Shown here: in pieces, positions 9,215 through 17,401 of the stretch | Layout: every line of letters begins with the position of its first letter | Numbering within the stretch: position 1 is the stretch's first letter | Assembly: GCF_003703475.1 (NCBI RefSeq) | Contig: NZ_RDQM01000006.1 | Location: forward strand, 1 to 64,000 | Direction: 5' to 3' | DNA: 64,000 nucleotides | Origin: Allofranklinella schreckenbergeri | Lineage (GTDB): Bacteria; Pseudomonadota; Gammaproteobacteria; Burkholderiales; Burkholderiaceae_C | Notes under the pieces: model-generated | What the model saw: only the letters and a program-made list of their open reading frames with translations | Database searches by the model: none | Told to the model about the DNA's origin: nothing | Translations under genes and position numbers: made by a program

Positions 9215-9676
9215 TCATGGTTGGGGTGGGCGGGCGAGCGCGCGCAAAAATTGGTCGAGGATGATAGCGGCAGAAACCGCGTCCACATGGCGGGCGCTGA
9301 CGCCCTGGGCCAGCGCTTCGGTGGTGCTGTAGCGCTCGTCCACACCGAACACGGGCAGGCCAAAGCGCCCGTGCAGCCCGCGCATGAACCAGCGCGCGCG
9401 CTCGGTGTTCTCGTGCGCCGCGCCATCGGGGTGAAAGGGCAGGCCCACCACCAGTGCTGTGGGTTGCCATTCGCGTACATAGTCTTGCGCCAGCGCAAAT
9501 TGCGCTTTGCCCTGCGCCTTGAGCAGCCCCAGGGGCTGGGCCGCGCCCGTGCGCTGCGAGCCCACGGCTACGCCGGTGCGCAAAAGGCCGTAGTCGAAAG
9601 CCAGAAAGGTGTGTGCATCGCTGGCGGGGTCAAAGGCGTGGGGCAGGCCCAGGGATTCGGCAAAAGCGGGGTTCAC
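9215..9676 (-). CDS. ruvX: Putative pre-16S rRNA nuclease / Holliday-junction resolvase-like protein YqgF
   Basis: The 153-residue RNase H-fold protein has the diagnostic segments FLAFDYGLLRTGVAVG, VVGLPFHPDG, VFGVDERYSTTEA and HVDAVSAAIILDQFL, which supply the acidic active-site residues. YqgF trims the 5' end of 16S rRNA in bacteria. The start is set at GTG 9676, because no ATG lies in a suitable place and the gene upstream ends at 9703. The first 20 residues are poorly constrained, so a nearby alternative start is possible. It sits in the usual algH - yqgF - pyrR - pyrB arrangement, but with an extra zinc-ribbon gene between algH and yqgF. Confidence 0.88.
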   Translation of the reverse strand: MNPAFAESLGLPHAFDPASDAHTFLAFDYGLLRTGVAVGSQRTGAAQPLGLLKAQGKAQFALAQDYVREWQPTALVVGLPFHPDGAAHENTERARWFMRGLHGRFGLPVFGVDERYSTTEALAQGVSARHVDAVSAAIILDQFLRALARPPQP

Positions 9677-9702
9677 GGCAGTGGGTGGATAAGAGAGAAG
9701 GG

Positions 9703-10131
9703 CTAAATATGGGCTTGAAAGAGGGCGAGCATCATCAGCCCCACCACCATGCAAGCCAGCAGCACGGCAATGCGCACGGGCCGGATGGGCCGTCTGACGA
9801 CGGGCGAAAACCATTGGGAGAACCAGACCAGCAAGGGATCGCTAGCGTGGAAAAAGAGTGCGAACAGCGGCAGGCCCAGGCCGAGCTGCCAGGGCCAGGG
9901 CAGCAGCAGCAAGGCGCAGAAGGGGGCTGCAACGCAGAGTACGACAGCCAGCCAGGCCCGTATGGCAACGTCCAGCTCCACGCCGCAGTTGGGGCAATGC
10001 CACGGGCCAGCCTGGGCGGCATGCCGTGCCACAAAGGCATGTGGCAAAAGGGTTTGGCAGGCCGGGCAGCGTATGCGGTGGTGTATTGGGCGGCGGCGCA
10101 TGGGGCCTGGGGGCGCGGCAGGCTCAGGCAT
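9703..10131 (-). CDS. Zinc-ribbon-like membrane protein of unknown function
   Basis: The 142-residue product has two Cys pairs near the N-terminus (CPACQ and CPNCG, about 24 residues apart) that look like a rubredoxin-type or zinc-ribbon metal site. Two or three hydrophobic segments follow, with a Pro/Phe-rich loop between them. This architecture resembles small inner-membrane proteins with a cytoplasmic zinc ribbon; I cannot assign a function. The ATG at 10131 overlaps the algH stop in the sequence ATGCCTGA, typical of translational coupling. An alternative ATG at 10101 would lose only ten Pro/Ala-rich residues. Confidence 0.72.
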   Translation of the reverse strand: MPEPAAPPGPMRRRPIHHRIRCPACQTLLPHAFVARHAAQAGPWHCPNCGVELDVAIRAWLAVVLCVAAPFCALLLLPWPWQLGLGLPLFALFFHASDPLLVWFSQWFSPVVRRPIRPVRIAVLLACMVVGLMMLALFQAHI

Positions 10132-10750
10132 GCCCGGCCACGCTGGCGAGCTGGTGCGCGTGGATGCCCAGCAGCTCCAGGGCTTTGCCGTAGCGCTGCT
10201 CTGGCCCCAGTTGAAACAGCAGCGCGTGCGAAGCCTGCACGGTCAGCCAGGCGTTGGCGGCCAGTTCGCTTTCAAGCTGGCCGCCATCCCACGAGGAGCA
10301 GCCCAGCGCCATCAGGGCGTGGCGCGGGCCGCCGCCTTGGCTGATGGCTTCCATCACATCGCGCGAGGAGGTCAGCGCCAGCCCATCGGTGATGGGCAGG
10401 GAGGAGGCGTAAGCCGTGCCGCTGGCGGCTGGCTCGCCGTCGCTGCCAGTGCCGCACTGGCTGGGCGCGGCGGCTGTGGTGTCGTGCAGCACAAAGCCAC
10501 GGTCCTGGTGGAGCGGGCCGCCCATCAGTACGGGCATGTTCGCCAGGTCCTCGCGTGGCAGGTTCAAGTCCAGACGCGCAAAGAGGTGCCGGGCCTGGAG
10601 GTCGGTGGTTTTGTTGATGATCAGTCCCAGGGCGCCCTGGTGGTTGTGCTCGCAGACGTACACCACGCTGCCGCCAAAGAGGCTGTCTTCCAGGCCGGGC
10701 ATGGCAATGAGCAGGTGGCCGGTGAGGTTGAGGGCAAGGGGCTGTGACAT
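10124..10750 (-). CDS. algH: UPF0301 protein YqgE/AlgH
   Basis: The 208-residue protein matches the YqgE/AlgH family: NLTGHLLIAMPGLEDSLF at the start, then VVYVCEHNHQGALGLIIN, VLMGGPLHQDRGFVLH, and the later MALGCSSWDGGQLESEL. In Pseudomonas AlgH affects alginate and virulence gene expression, but its molecular role is unsettled. An insert of about 15 Gly/Ala/Ser residues follows the VLH segment. The ATG at 10750 begins the conserved region; ATGs at 10759 and 10795 add non-conserved residues. It is the first gene of the minus-strand run that ends with pyrB. Confidence 0.9.
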   Translation of the reverse strand: MSQPLALNLTGHLLIAMPGLEDSLFGGSVVYVCEHNHQGALGLIINKTTDLQARHLFARLDLNLPREDLANMPVLMGGPLHQDRGFVLHDTTAAAPSQCGTGSDGEPAASGTAYASSLPITDGLALTSSRDVMEAISQGGGPRHALMALGCSSWDGGQLESELAANAWLTVQASHALLFQLGPEQRYGKALELLGIHAHQLASVAGHA

Positions 10751-11065
10751 GGCGGGCATTTTAGGCTGCTGAACTGGTCTATATTTCCATTTCATGAAGA
10801 AAATTTAAAAATTGATTTTGGTATGATGGTATTAAAAATTTCATTTCATAAATAATCTATTGATTTGTAATTAAGGGGTGTGCCCAAAGGGCCTGACCGG
10901 CGCTGATGCGGGCCGGAGGCTTCTTTGGACATTGGGATGCCTAAAAAAGTATCTTAAAAAGATACTATGACTGTTTGCAATACACCTGCGGATCGTCTCG
11001 CGCTACGATTTAGCCCGTTTTAACGAGTGGCATGCGCCCGGCATGCCTTGGCAGGAGAGTGAACA
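10751..11065. other. AT-rich divergent intergenic region with a degenerate repeat
   Basis: This 315-base spacer separates the starts of algH and fadD. Bases 10785-10875 are AT-rich and end in CTATTGATTTGTAATTAA, the typical right end of the intergenic element found elsewhere in the window, but the TTTCGGCA core is not recognisable, so it is a decayed or partial copy. The rest probably holds both divergent promoters. AGGAGAG 6 bases upstream is the fadD ribosome-binding site. Confidence 0.55.
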
Positions 11066-12820
11066 ATGAACAGCCCCGATGGCTTGGCTCTGGCGCGTGC
11101 GCGGTTTACGCCCGAACAATTGGCTGAACGCCCCTGGCTGGCGTCTTACCCCGAAGGGGTGCCCGCCGATGTGGGGGCAGGCGAATACGGCTCGCTGGCA
11201 GAGCTGCTGGATGCGGCTTTCAGCCGTTACCCCCAGCGGGTGGCGTTCAGCTTCATGGGGCGCGATTTCAGCTATGCGCAGGTGGAGCGGCTCAGCGCCC
11301 AATTGGCGGCCTATCTGCAATCGCTGGGCTTGCAAAAGGGCGACCGGGTGGCGGTGATGTTGCCCAACATCATCCAGTACCCGATTGCGGCGGCGGCGAT
11401 CATGCGGGCGGGGCTGGTGCTGGTCAATGTCAATCCGCTGTACACGGCGCGCGAGCTGCAACACCAGTTGCAAGACTCGGGCGCGCGGCTGATTCTGGCG
11501 CTGGAGAACTTTGCCCACACCCTGGCGCAGTGCGTGGCGCATACCCGGATCGAGCATGTGGTGCTGGCGGGCGTGGGCGATCAGCTCGGGCCCATTCGCG
11601 GCCGCTTCATCAATTGGGTGCTGCGCCGCCGCAAAGATGCCAGCGGCCGGAAGGTGGTGCCTGGCTTCACGCTGCCCGATACGGTGCGCGTGGTGCGCTT
11701 TAACGAGGCGCTGCGCCGGGGCAGCCGCCAGCCCTGGCGCTCGCCCAGCATGGGGCGGGACGATTTGGCGCTGCTGCAATACACCGGCGGCACGACCGGG
11801 GTGAGCAAGGGCGCCATGCTCACGCACGGCAACGTCATCGCCAATACGCTGCAATCGCAGGCGTGGAACAAGCCAGCCATCGATACCCTGGGCGGTCGGC
11901 CCTGCGTGAGCGTGTGCGTGCTGCCGCTCTACCACATCTTCGGTTTTACGGTGGGCATGATGATGTCCATGCGCAATGGCGGCCAGGCCGTGCTCATTGC
12001 CAACCCGCGCGATTTGGATGCCACGCTGGCGCAGTTGCGCGGCTACACCATCCACTTGTTCCCTGCGGTCAATACGCTGTTTGGCGCCTTGCTCAACCAC
12101 CCGGACTTCGACCGAGTGGATTGGAGCCATTTGCGCATCACCTGCGGCGGCGGCGCGGCCGTGCAGCAGGCGGTGGCCCAGCGGTGGCTGGAGCGCACGG
12201 GCTGCCCGATTTGCGAGGGCTATGGCCTCTCGGAAGCCAGCCCTTCGGTGGCGTGCAACTCGGTCGTGACCAAAACCTTCAGCGGCACGATTGGCATGCC
12301 CTTGCCCAGCACCTACCTGCGCTGTGTGGATGAGGCCGGGCGGCCCGTGCCCACCGGCGAGCCGGGCGAAATCGCCATCAAAGGCCCGCAATTGATGGCT
12401 GGCTATTGGCAGCAGCCGGAAGAAACGGCACTGGTCATGACCGCCGATGGCTACTTCCGCACGGGCGATATCGGCGTGATGGACGACAAGGGCTTTATCA
12501 AAATCGTCGATCGCAAGAAAGACATGGTGCTGGTCAGCGGCTTCAACGTCTATCCCAACGAAATCGAAGATGCGATCGGCCTGATGCCCGGCGTGCGCGA
12601 ATGCGCCGTGGTGGGCGTGCCCGACGAAAAAACGGGCGAAGCCATCAAGCTGGTAATCGTCAAGAAAGACCAGGCCCTCAGCGAAGCCCAGGTGCACGAG
12701 TACGCGCGCAGTCATCTCACCGGCTACAAACGCCCCAAATACGTGGAATTTCGCACCGAGTTGCCCAAAAACGGCGTCGGCAAAATCCTGCGCCGCGAGC
12801 TGCGCGACAAGGACGAGTAA
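11066..12820 (+). CDS. fadD: Long-chain fatty-acid-CoA ligase
   Basis: The 584-residue enzyme activates fatty acids with ATP and CoA for beta-oxidation or lipid synthesis. The AMP-binding P-loop YTGGTTGVSKGAML begins near residue 239, followed by a PLYHIFGFT segment, EGYGLSEASPSVACN, YFRTGDIGVMDDKGF, IVDRKKDMVLVSGFNVYPNEIE, and the catalytic Lys in PKNGVGKILRREL near the C-terminus. These are the FadD signatures in the right order and at full length. A good ribosome-binding site (GGAGAG) precedes the ATG. It is transcribed away from algH, and the convergent MFS gene ends 38 bases after its stop. The precise chain-length preference cannot be told. Confidence 0.92.
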   Translation: MNSPDGLALARARFTPEQLAERPWLASYPEGVPADVGAGEYGSLAELLDAAFSRYPQRVAFSFMGRDFSYAQVERLSAQLAAYLQSLGLQKGDRVAVMLPNIIQYPIAAAAIMRAGLVLVNVNPLYTARELQHQLQDSGARLILALENFAHTLAQCVAHTRIEHVVLAGVGDQLGPIRGRFINWVLRRRKDASGRKVVPGFTLPDTVRVVRFNEALRRGSRQPWRSPSMGRDDLALLQYTGGTTGVSKGAMLTHGNVIANTLQSQAWNKPAIDTLGGRPCVSVCVLPLYHIFGFTVGMMMSMRNGGQAVLIANPRDLDATLAQLRGYTIHLFPAVNTLFGALLNHPDFDRVDWSHLRITCGGGAAVQQAVAQRWLERTGCPICEGYGLSEASPSVACNSVVTKTFSGTIGMPLPSTYLRCVDEAGRPVPTGEPGEIAIKGPQLMAGYWQQPEETALVMTADGYFRTGDIGVMDDKGFIKIVDRKKDMVLVSGFNVYPNEIEDAIGLMPGVRECAVVGVPDEKTGEAIKLVIVKKDQALSEAQVHEYARSHLTGYKRPKYVEFRTELPKNGVGKILRRELRDKDE

Positions 12821-12858
12821 CGGCGGCCCGTCTTTCGCCAAGCCTTTTACCAAGCCCT

Positions 12859-14148
12859 TCAGCGTGCGCTGCGCCAGGCCAGCGCCGTGGCCAGCAGCAA
12901 CAGGCTTGCAGCAATCCAGGCGTAAGGCGCGGCGGGGGCCAGGGTGTACAGGCCTGTGCCCAGCATGGGGCCAAGCACCATGCCCAGCCCCTGGGCGGCG
13001 GAGGCGTTGCCCGCAGCGGCGCCTTGCTCGTGGGCTTGCACCGCGTTGGCGGCCATGGCCTGGAAGGATGGGAAGATAAACCCCATGCCGAAAGCGCCCA
13101 CGGCATAGGCCAGCAGCAAATGCCAGGGCTGGTGGGCCAGCAGCACGCTGGCAAAGCCCAGCGCGGAAATGCCTGCCCCGGCAATCACCCAATGGCGCAG
13201 GGCGATGTGCTTGAGGTGAATCACGCATTGCTGCGAGAGGATGAGCGCCAGCCCCACGCAAGTCAGCGCATGGCCGGCCAGGCGCGCGCCTTTTTCTTCG
13301 CTCAGGCTGAAGTGGTCCATGGCGAAAAATCCCACCGAAACCTGCGCCACCGCCACGCACATCATGGCCACGAAGGCGGTCGCCATCGCCAGGCGCAAGC
13401 GCGGGTCCCACAACGGCAGATGCGGCCGCGCCGCCGGGGTGGATGAAGGGGCGGACGATGAAGCGGACGAGGGCGCGCGGCTTGGCATCGCGTTGGGGGC
13501 GCTGGGCTGCGCCGGGCTGGTGGGGGCGTTGGGGTTGGGCGCTTGCGGCGGCAGGCCGGCGGGCAGTCCCAGCGCGATGCTGAGCAGCCCCAGCAAAGGC
13601 AGGGCCGCAGTGGCGTAAAAGCCCCAGTGCAGCCCCCAGCCGCTGACCAGGCTGACGATGGCAGGCCCGGCCACCATGCCCAGCGCGTTGGCCGAGCCGA
13701 GCTTGGCCATGGCTTGCTGGCGCGCCTGGGGCGCGACGTGGTCGGCAATCGTGGCCGCAGCGGTGGGCGGCACGGCGGCATAAAACGCGCCGATGACGCT
13801 GCGCGCGCCAATCAGCACGGCGGCAATCAGCAAGGCAGGCAGGGTGTGGTGCAAGGCCACATCCACGAACACGGCCAGCAAGGCGTAGGTGAGGGTGAAC
13901 ACGCCCAGCCCCATCAGCAGCACGGGTTTGCGCCCCAGCCTGTCGCTGGTGCGGCCCCAGGTGCGTGCCAGCAGCATCCAAAACACGCCGCCGATGGACA
14001 TGGAAATGCCAGCCACCATCTCGGAAATACCCAACTGGCGCACGACGGGGCCGATGATGGCGACGTAGGCCATCATGGCCATGGTCCCCACCAGGGCGGC
14101 CAGCAACAGGGGGGCGAGGCGAAAGGGGCGAGGAGGGGCAGAGAGCAT
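12859..14148 (-). CDS. Major facilitator superfamily transporter
   Basis: The 429-residue protein has about twelve hydrophobic segments in two six-helix halves. The family loop between helices 2 and 3 reads GRTSDRLGRKPVLLMGLG. The central cytoplasmic loop, about residues 205-250, is an extended Pro/Ser/Ala-rich stretch of low complexity. SAAQGLGMVLGPMLGTGLY in the second half resembles drug-proton antiporters of the TetA/Bcr type, so an efflux role is likely, but the substrate is unknown. The ATG at 14148 is preferred over a TTG at 14181, which would add a non-conserved tail. The gene is convergent with fadD. Confidence 0.82.
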   Translation of the reverse strand: MLSAPPRPFRLAPLLLAALVGTMAMMAYVAIIGPVVRQLGISEMVAGISMSIGGVFWMLLARTWGRTSDRLGRKPVLLMGLGVFTLTYALLAVFVDVALHHTLPALLIAAVLIGARSVIGAFYAAVPPTAAATIADHVAPQARQQAMAKLGSANALGMVAGPAIVSLVSGWGLHWGFYATAALPLLGLLSIALGLPAGLPPQAPNPNAPTSPAQPSAPNAMPSRAPSSASSSAPSSTPAARPHLPLWDPRLRLAMATAFVAMMCVAVAQVSVGFFAMDHFSLSEEKGARLAGHALTCVGLALILSQQCVIHLKHIALRHWVIAGAGISALGFASVLLAHQPWHLLLAYAVGAFGMGFIFPSFQAMAANAVQAHEQGAAAGNASAAQGLGMVLGPMLGTGLYTLAPAAPYAWIAASLLLLATALAWRSAR

Positions 14149-14418
14149 GGGCAAAAAAGCGCAAAGCGGCTGGGGTGGCAAGGGGCGGGTATTTTCGCGG
14201 CAGAGCGGGCCATTTCTGGCGCTTGCGGGCTATGCGCTGTGGGGCTATGCGTGCAGCAATGAAAGGCGCTTGCCAGCGCCTGGATGCCGGGCAAAGCCCT
14301 GTCTTTACAAAAAAATGCACGGCCAGCCACAATGCGCACACCAAGGCTGGGCAGACTCGCCGGCTTTGGTCGGACTCTGGCGCGGATTGCGCTGCTTTGC
14401 TGTTGAGGAAATCCTTTT

Positions 14419-14742
14419 ATGTTGCGCCTTGCTCGGATGTTATGTGGCCTTTGCTGTTTCAGCGCCCTGGCTTCTGCTGGCGCGCAGCCCAAGGATATTG
14501 CGCGCTTTAGCGGCAGCAGGCAGGCGATGGCGGAGTTGTGCGGCGATAAAGCGGCCTTGGCCAAGCTCCAGCAAAAGCAAGAGCGGGCGATGCAGCACAG
14601 CGGGATGTCCCCAGCCGAGTACCAGGCGGAGTTCCAGCGCGGCTATGCGCAGTCGCGAGAGGATTTCGCAGGCCTTAGCGAGGAGGAAAAGGCCAAGACG
14701 TGCGCGCAGCTTCAGGCGTTTTCCCGGCATCAGAAAAATTGA
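14419..14742 (+). CDS. Small secreted protein of unknown function
   Basis: The 107-residue product has an N-terminal signal-like region (MLRLARMLCGLCCFSALASA), probably cut after an Ala near residue 21. The mature part is about 86 residues, highly charged and helical, with KAALAKLQQKQERAMQ suggesting a coiled coil. Two Cys remain in the mature part (CGDK and TCAQ), so one disulfide is possible. GAGGA about 10 bases before the ATG supports the start. No family is recognised. It is followed directly by an AT-rich element and then a terminator, so it appears to be a single-gene unit. Confidence 0.6.
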   Translation: MLRLARMLCGLCCFSALASAGAQPKDIARFSGSRQAMAELCGDKAALAKLQQKQERAMQHSGMSPAEYQAEFQRGYAQSREDFAGLSEEEKAKTCAQLQAFSRHQKN

Positions 14743-14827
14743 TTTTTTATAAATCAAAAGGGAACAAAACCGCATTTTTTCGGCATGTTATATATAGATT
14801 GAATTTTATTATTGGTTTGTAATAAAA
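14743..14827. repeat. AT-rich palindromic intergenic element, copy 4
   Basis: TTTATAAATCAAAAGGGAAC opens the copy, the core TTTCGGCA is at 14778-14785, and it closes with TTATTATTGGTTTGTAATAA. It starts at the base after the stop codon at 14742, between two plus-strand genes. Confidence 0.8.
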
Positions 14828-14856
14828 GGGTGGCTATAGCGCCAGTTTGCGATCAG

Positions 14857-14891
14857 GGCGGTTTGCGTGGAAGGCGCAAGCCGCCTTTTTT
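14857..14891 (+). terminator. Rho-independent terminator between the small secreted protein and the thioredoxin-fold gene
   Basis: GGCGGTTTGCG pairs with CGCAAGCCGCC apart from a central T-G wobble, across a 7-base loop, and TTTTTT follows. It lies 115 bases after the upstream stop and 43 bases before the ATG at 14935. It could also act as an attenuator if the thioredoxin-fold gene is transcribed from the AT-rich element. Confidence 0.82.
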
Positions 14892-14934
14892 CATGGCAGG
14901 ATCGCCGCCCACCTCGCCCTACGCCTGCTTGCTT

Positions 14935-15813
14935 ATGCCTTTGACCATCTCCATCGGCCCGCTGCTGTTGCCAGCCCCGTTTGTGCTGTTGCTGCTCTGT
15001 GTGGCCGTGGGGCTGGGCTGGGTGCATTGGCGCACACGCCAACAGGCCCCCGGCGAGCGCCAGGCGCTTGCGCAGGTGGTGCAAGGCGCAGTGCTGGTGG
15101 GGGCGCTGGCTGCGCGGCTGGGCTTTGTGCTGCATTACCACCAGGCGTATCTGGCCCACCCGTGGAGCGTGCTGGATATCCGCGATGGCGGCTGGGCGCC
15201 CTGGCCGGGGTTGATGGCGGCGTGGTTTTACGCTGCCTGGGCAACGCGCACCGCTCGCACGCGCCAGCGCCTGGTGCTGGGGGCGATGGCTGCTGCCAGC
15301 GTGCTGTGGCTGGGCGGGCAGGCGGCGCTGCTGTGGCATGCGCCTAGGGGGCAATCGTTGCCCGCGTTCGCATCGCTTTCCATGCGGGGCGCGCCGGTGC
15401 AGTTGCAGTGCCTGCGCGGCAGGCCAGCGGTGGTGAATCTTTGGGCGACGTGGTGCCCGTATTGCCGCAGCGAGCTGCACGCGCTGGCCCAGGCGCAGGG
15501 CCAGTATCCAGAGGTGCAATTCGTCTTCGTCAACCAAGGCGAAGCGCCGCAAACCATTGCCCAGTTTTTGCAAAGCCAACGCCTGGCGCTTGACCCTGTG
15601 GTGCTCGATGGCAAGGGCGAGCTGGCGCGCCACTATGGCCAGACGGGCTTGCCGCTGACTTTGTTTTTCGATGCCCAGGGCCGCTTGGTGAGCAGCCGCG
15701 TGGGGGTGATGTCGCAGGCGAGTTTGCAGCAGCGCATTGAGGCGGCGCAGTCGGCAGAGTTGGCCCGCTTTGGGGCTGCGCCTGCGCCGAAAGATCCGGG
15801 GATTGGCTGCTGA
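14935..15813 (+). CDS. Membrane-anchored TlpA-like thioredoxin-fold protein with a multi-pass N-terminal region
   Basis: The 292-residue protein splits into a hydrophobic N-terminal half of about four membrane segments (to about residue 140) and a periplasmic thioredoxin-fold half. NLWATWCPYC puts the CPYC redox pair at 174-177, and the cis-Pro region is GLPLTLFFDAQGRLV. This is a TlpA/ResA-type thiol-disulfide oxidoreductase fold, probably used in cytochrome c or envelope protein maturation. The N-terminal half is loosely reminiscent of a shortened Lgt-like membrane domain; I see no Lgt catalytic signature, so no transferase function is claimed. ATG 14935 is preferred over 14893 because the latter sits on the terminator's T tract. 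Confidence 0.75.
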   Translation: MPLTISIGPLLLPAPFVLLLLCVAVGLGWVHWRTRQQAPGERQALAQVVQGAVLVGALAARLGFVLHYHQAYLAHPWSVLDIRDGGWAPWPGLMAAWFYAAWATRTARTRQRLVLGAMAAASVLWLGGQAALLWHAPRGQSLPAFASLSMRGAPVQLQCLRGRPAVVNLWATWCPYCRSELHALAQAQGQYPEVQFVFVNQGEAPQTIAQFLQSQRLALDPVVLDGKGELARHYGQTGLPLTLFFDAQGRLVSSRVGVMSQASLQQRIEAAQSAELARFGAAPAPKDPGIGC

Positions 15814-15845
15814 GAGACTTTGAACAAGCTCTGCGGACAGGGTTT

Positions 15846-16117
15846 AGAGCGTGTTATGCACTTTCCGCCCCCCGCGAGAGCGCCCCGGCGGGTGCAGTGC
15901 AAGGCGCAGTCCCCGCCGCAGCCTGGCTGCGCTGCAAGGGGACGGCAACGCCGCAATGCACATGCCGGGGCGCTTCTCCCTTCGGGCTGGCCCCAAAACC
16001 ATGCACTCGCTGCGTTGCCACGCTTGCCAAGGCAGCCAGCCTTGGCCGCGCGTGACGCCTTGCGATCACACGGTTTTGGGGCCAGCGCGGGGGAGCGCAA
16101 AGTGCATAACACGCTCT
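15846..16117. mobile_element. MITE-like element with 19-bp terminal inverted repeats
   Basis: The 272-bp segment starts AGAGCGTGTTATGCACTTT and ends with the exact reverse complement. Its interior is GC-rich, holds further inverted sequence (CCCCAAAACCATG and CGGTTTTGGGG), and encodes no protein that can be supported. It lies between the thioredoxin-fold gene and pyrC, and its last bases supply part of the pyrC stop codon (CTCTAG). A clear target duplication is not visible. End-like sequences recur at 52009 and 56553. Confidence 0.75.
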
Positions 16118-17168
16118 AGTCTTTGGCCGTGGAGGCCACGCGCCAAGCCATGGTCTCGCCTGCGCGCAGGGGTTTGAGCTGCGTTTGCCCGTAGGGGTAG
16201 GACTCGGGCATTTGCCAGGCCTGTTTGTGCAAGGTGATGGTGCGGGTGTTGCGCGGCAGGCCGTAGAAGTCTGCGCCGTGGAAAGCGGCAAAGCCTTCGA
16301 GCTGATCCAGTGCGCCCACTTGCTCAAAGGCTTCGGCATACAGCTCAATTGCGGCAGGGGCGGTGTAGCAGCCTGCGCAGCCCACGGCGGCTTCTTTCAA
16401 TGGCGCGGCATGGGGGGCGCTGTCGGTGCCCAGGAAGAAGCTCGGGTGGCCGGAGGTGGCCGCTTGCAGCAGCGCCTGGCGGTGGATTTCACGCTTGAGC
16501 ACGGGCAGGCAGTAGTAGTGCGGGCGCACGCCGCCCAGAAAGATGGCGTTGCGGTTGTAGAGCAGGTGGTGGGCGGTGATGCTGGCGGCCAGGCGGTCGT
16601 CGGCTTCCACCACGAATTGCGCGGCTTCCAGCGTGGTGATGTGCTCCATGACGATCTTCAGCTCGGGGAAGTCGCGACGCAGGGGGATGAGCTGCTGCTC
16701 GATGAATACGGCTTCGCGGTCGAACAAATCCACTTCGGGATCGGTCACTTCGCCATGCACGAGCAGCGGCATGTCCACTTGCTGCATGGCCTCCAGCGCG
16801 TGGTAGATGTTGCGCAGCGCAGTCACGCCCGCATCGCTGTTGGTGGTGGCGCCTGCAGGGTAGAGCTTGCAGGCCACCACGCCAGCGGCTTTGGCCGTGC
16901 GGATGGTTTCGGGCGTGGTGCGGTCGGTCAGATACAGCGTCATCAGCGGCTCGAACGCGGCATCGGGGGCCACTTGTTGCAGCGCATCCAGAATGCGCTG
17001 GCGGTAGGCCAAGGCCTGGGCGGCATCGGTGACGGGCGGGCGCAGATTGGGCATGACGATGGCGCGGCCAAATTGTGCGGCGGCATGGGCGACGGTGGTC
17101 AAGAGGGCATCGCCATCGCGCAAGTGCAAATGCCAATCATCGGGGCAGGTGAGGGTGAGTTCGGTCAT
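16116..17168 (-). CDS. pyrC: Dihydroorotase, E. coli PyrC type
   Basis: The 350-residue zinc enzyme cyclises carbamoyl aspartate to dihydroorotate. The metal motif HLHLRD has its His at 13 and 15, the carboxylated Lys is K101 in [15 protein letters not shown], and further His ligands lie in LVHGEVTD and MEHITT, with the catalytic segment [10 protein letters not shown]. The size and motifs are those of the short type II enzyme, not the PyrC/allantoinase type paired with PyrB in DHO-ATC complexes. The ATG at 17168 starts the conserved [13 protein letters not shown] region. The stop codon overlaps the end of the MITE-like element, so insertion may have replaced the original 3' boundary. Confidence 0.95.
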   Translation of the reverse strand: MTELTLTCPDDWHLHLRDGDALLTTVAHAAAQFGRAIVMPNLRPPVTDAAQALAYRQRILDALQQVAPDAAFEPLMTLYLTDRTTPETIRTAKAAGVVACKLYPAGATTNSDAGVTALRNIYHALEAMQQVDMPLLVHGEVTDPEVDLFDREAVFIEQQLIPLRRDFPELKIVMEHITTLEAAQFVVEADDRLAASITAHHLLYNRNAIFLGGVRPHYYCLPVLKREIHRQALLQAATSGHPSFFLGTDSAPHAAPLKEAAVGCAGCYTAPAAIELYAEAFEQVGALDQLEGFAAFHGADFYGLPRNTRTITLHKQAWQMPESYPYGQTQLKPLRAGETMAWRVASTAKD

Positions 17169-17310
17169 GGGCGGGTGGGCTGGAGTGAGGGGGAGAAAAA
17201 AGCCGGGTTTTCCCTGATGAAAAAACCCGGCCCGATGATGCCTGAAAAGCGTGCGCTCAAGGGGGGTGCCCAAGCCTTTTACTGGGCTGTTCCCGGGGCG
17301 TTGAAGGTTT

Positions 17311-17391
17311 GTTTTTATCGATCAAAGGGAAAGAAAACAATGATTTTTCGGCTTGTTATTGCTGACACATATTTTCCTTTGATTGAAATTT
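17311..17391. repeat. AT-rich palindromic intergenic element, copy 5
   Basis: TTTTTATCGATCAAAGGGAA opens the copy, the core TTTCGGCT is at 17345-17352, and it closes with ATTTTCCTTTGATTGAAATT. It lies between ftsY (stop at 17402) and pyrC (start at 17168), both on the minus strand. Confidence 0.8.
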
Positions 17392-17401
17392 TGGCGGGTG
17401 C

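Noticed and set aside
15820-16177. Short open frames of about 100 codons within the 272-bp MITE-like element
   Set aside because: They overlap each other in several frames, lack ribosome sites and homology, and cross the terminal repeats.
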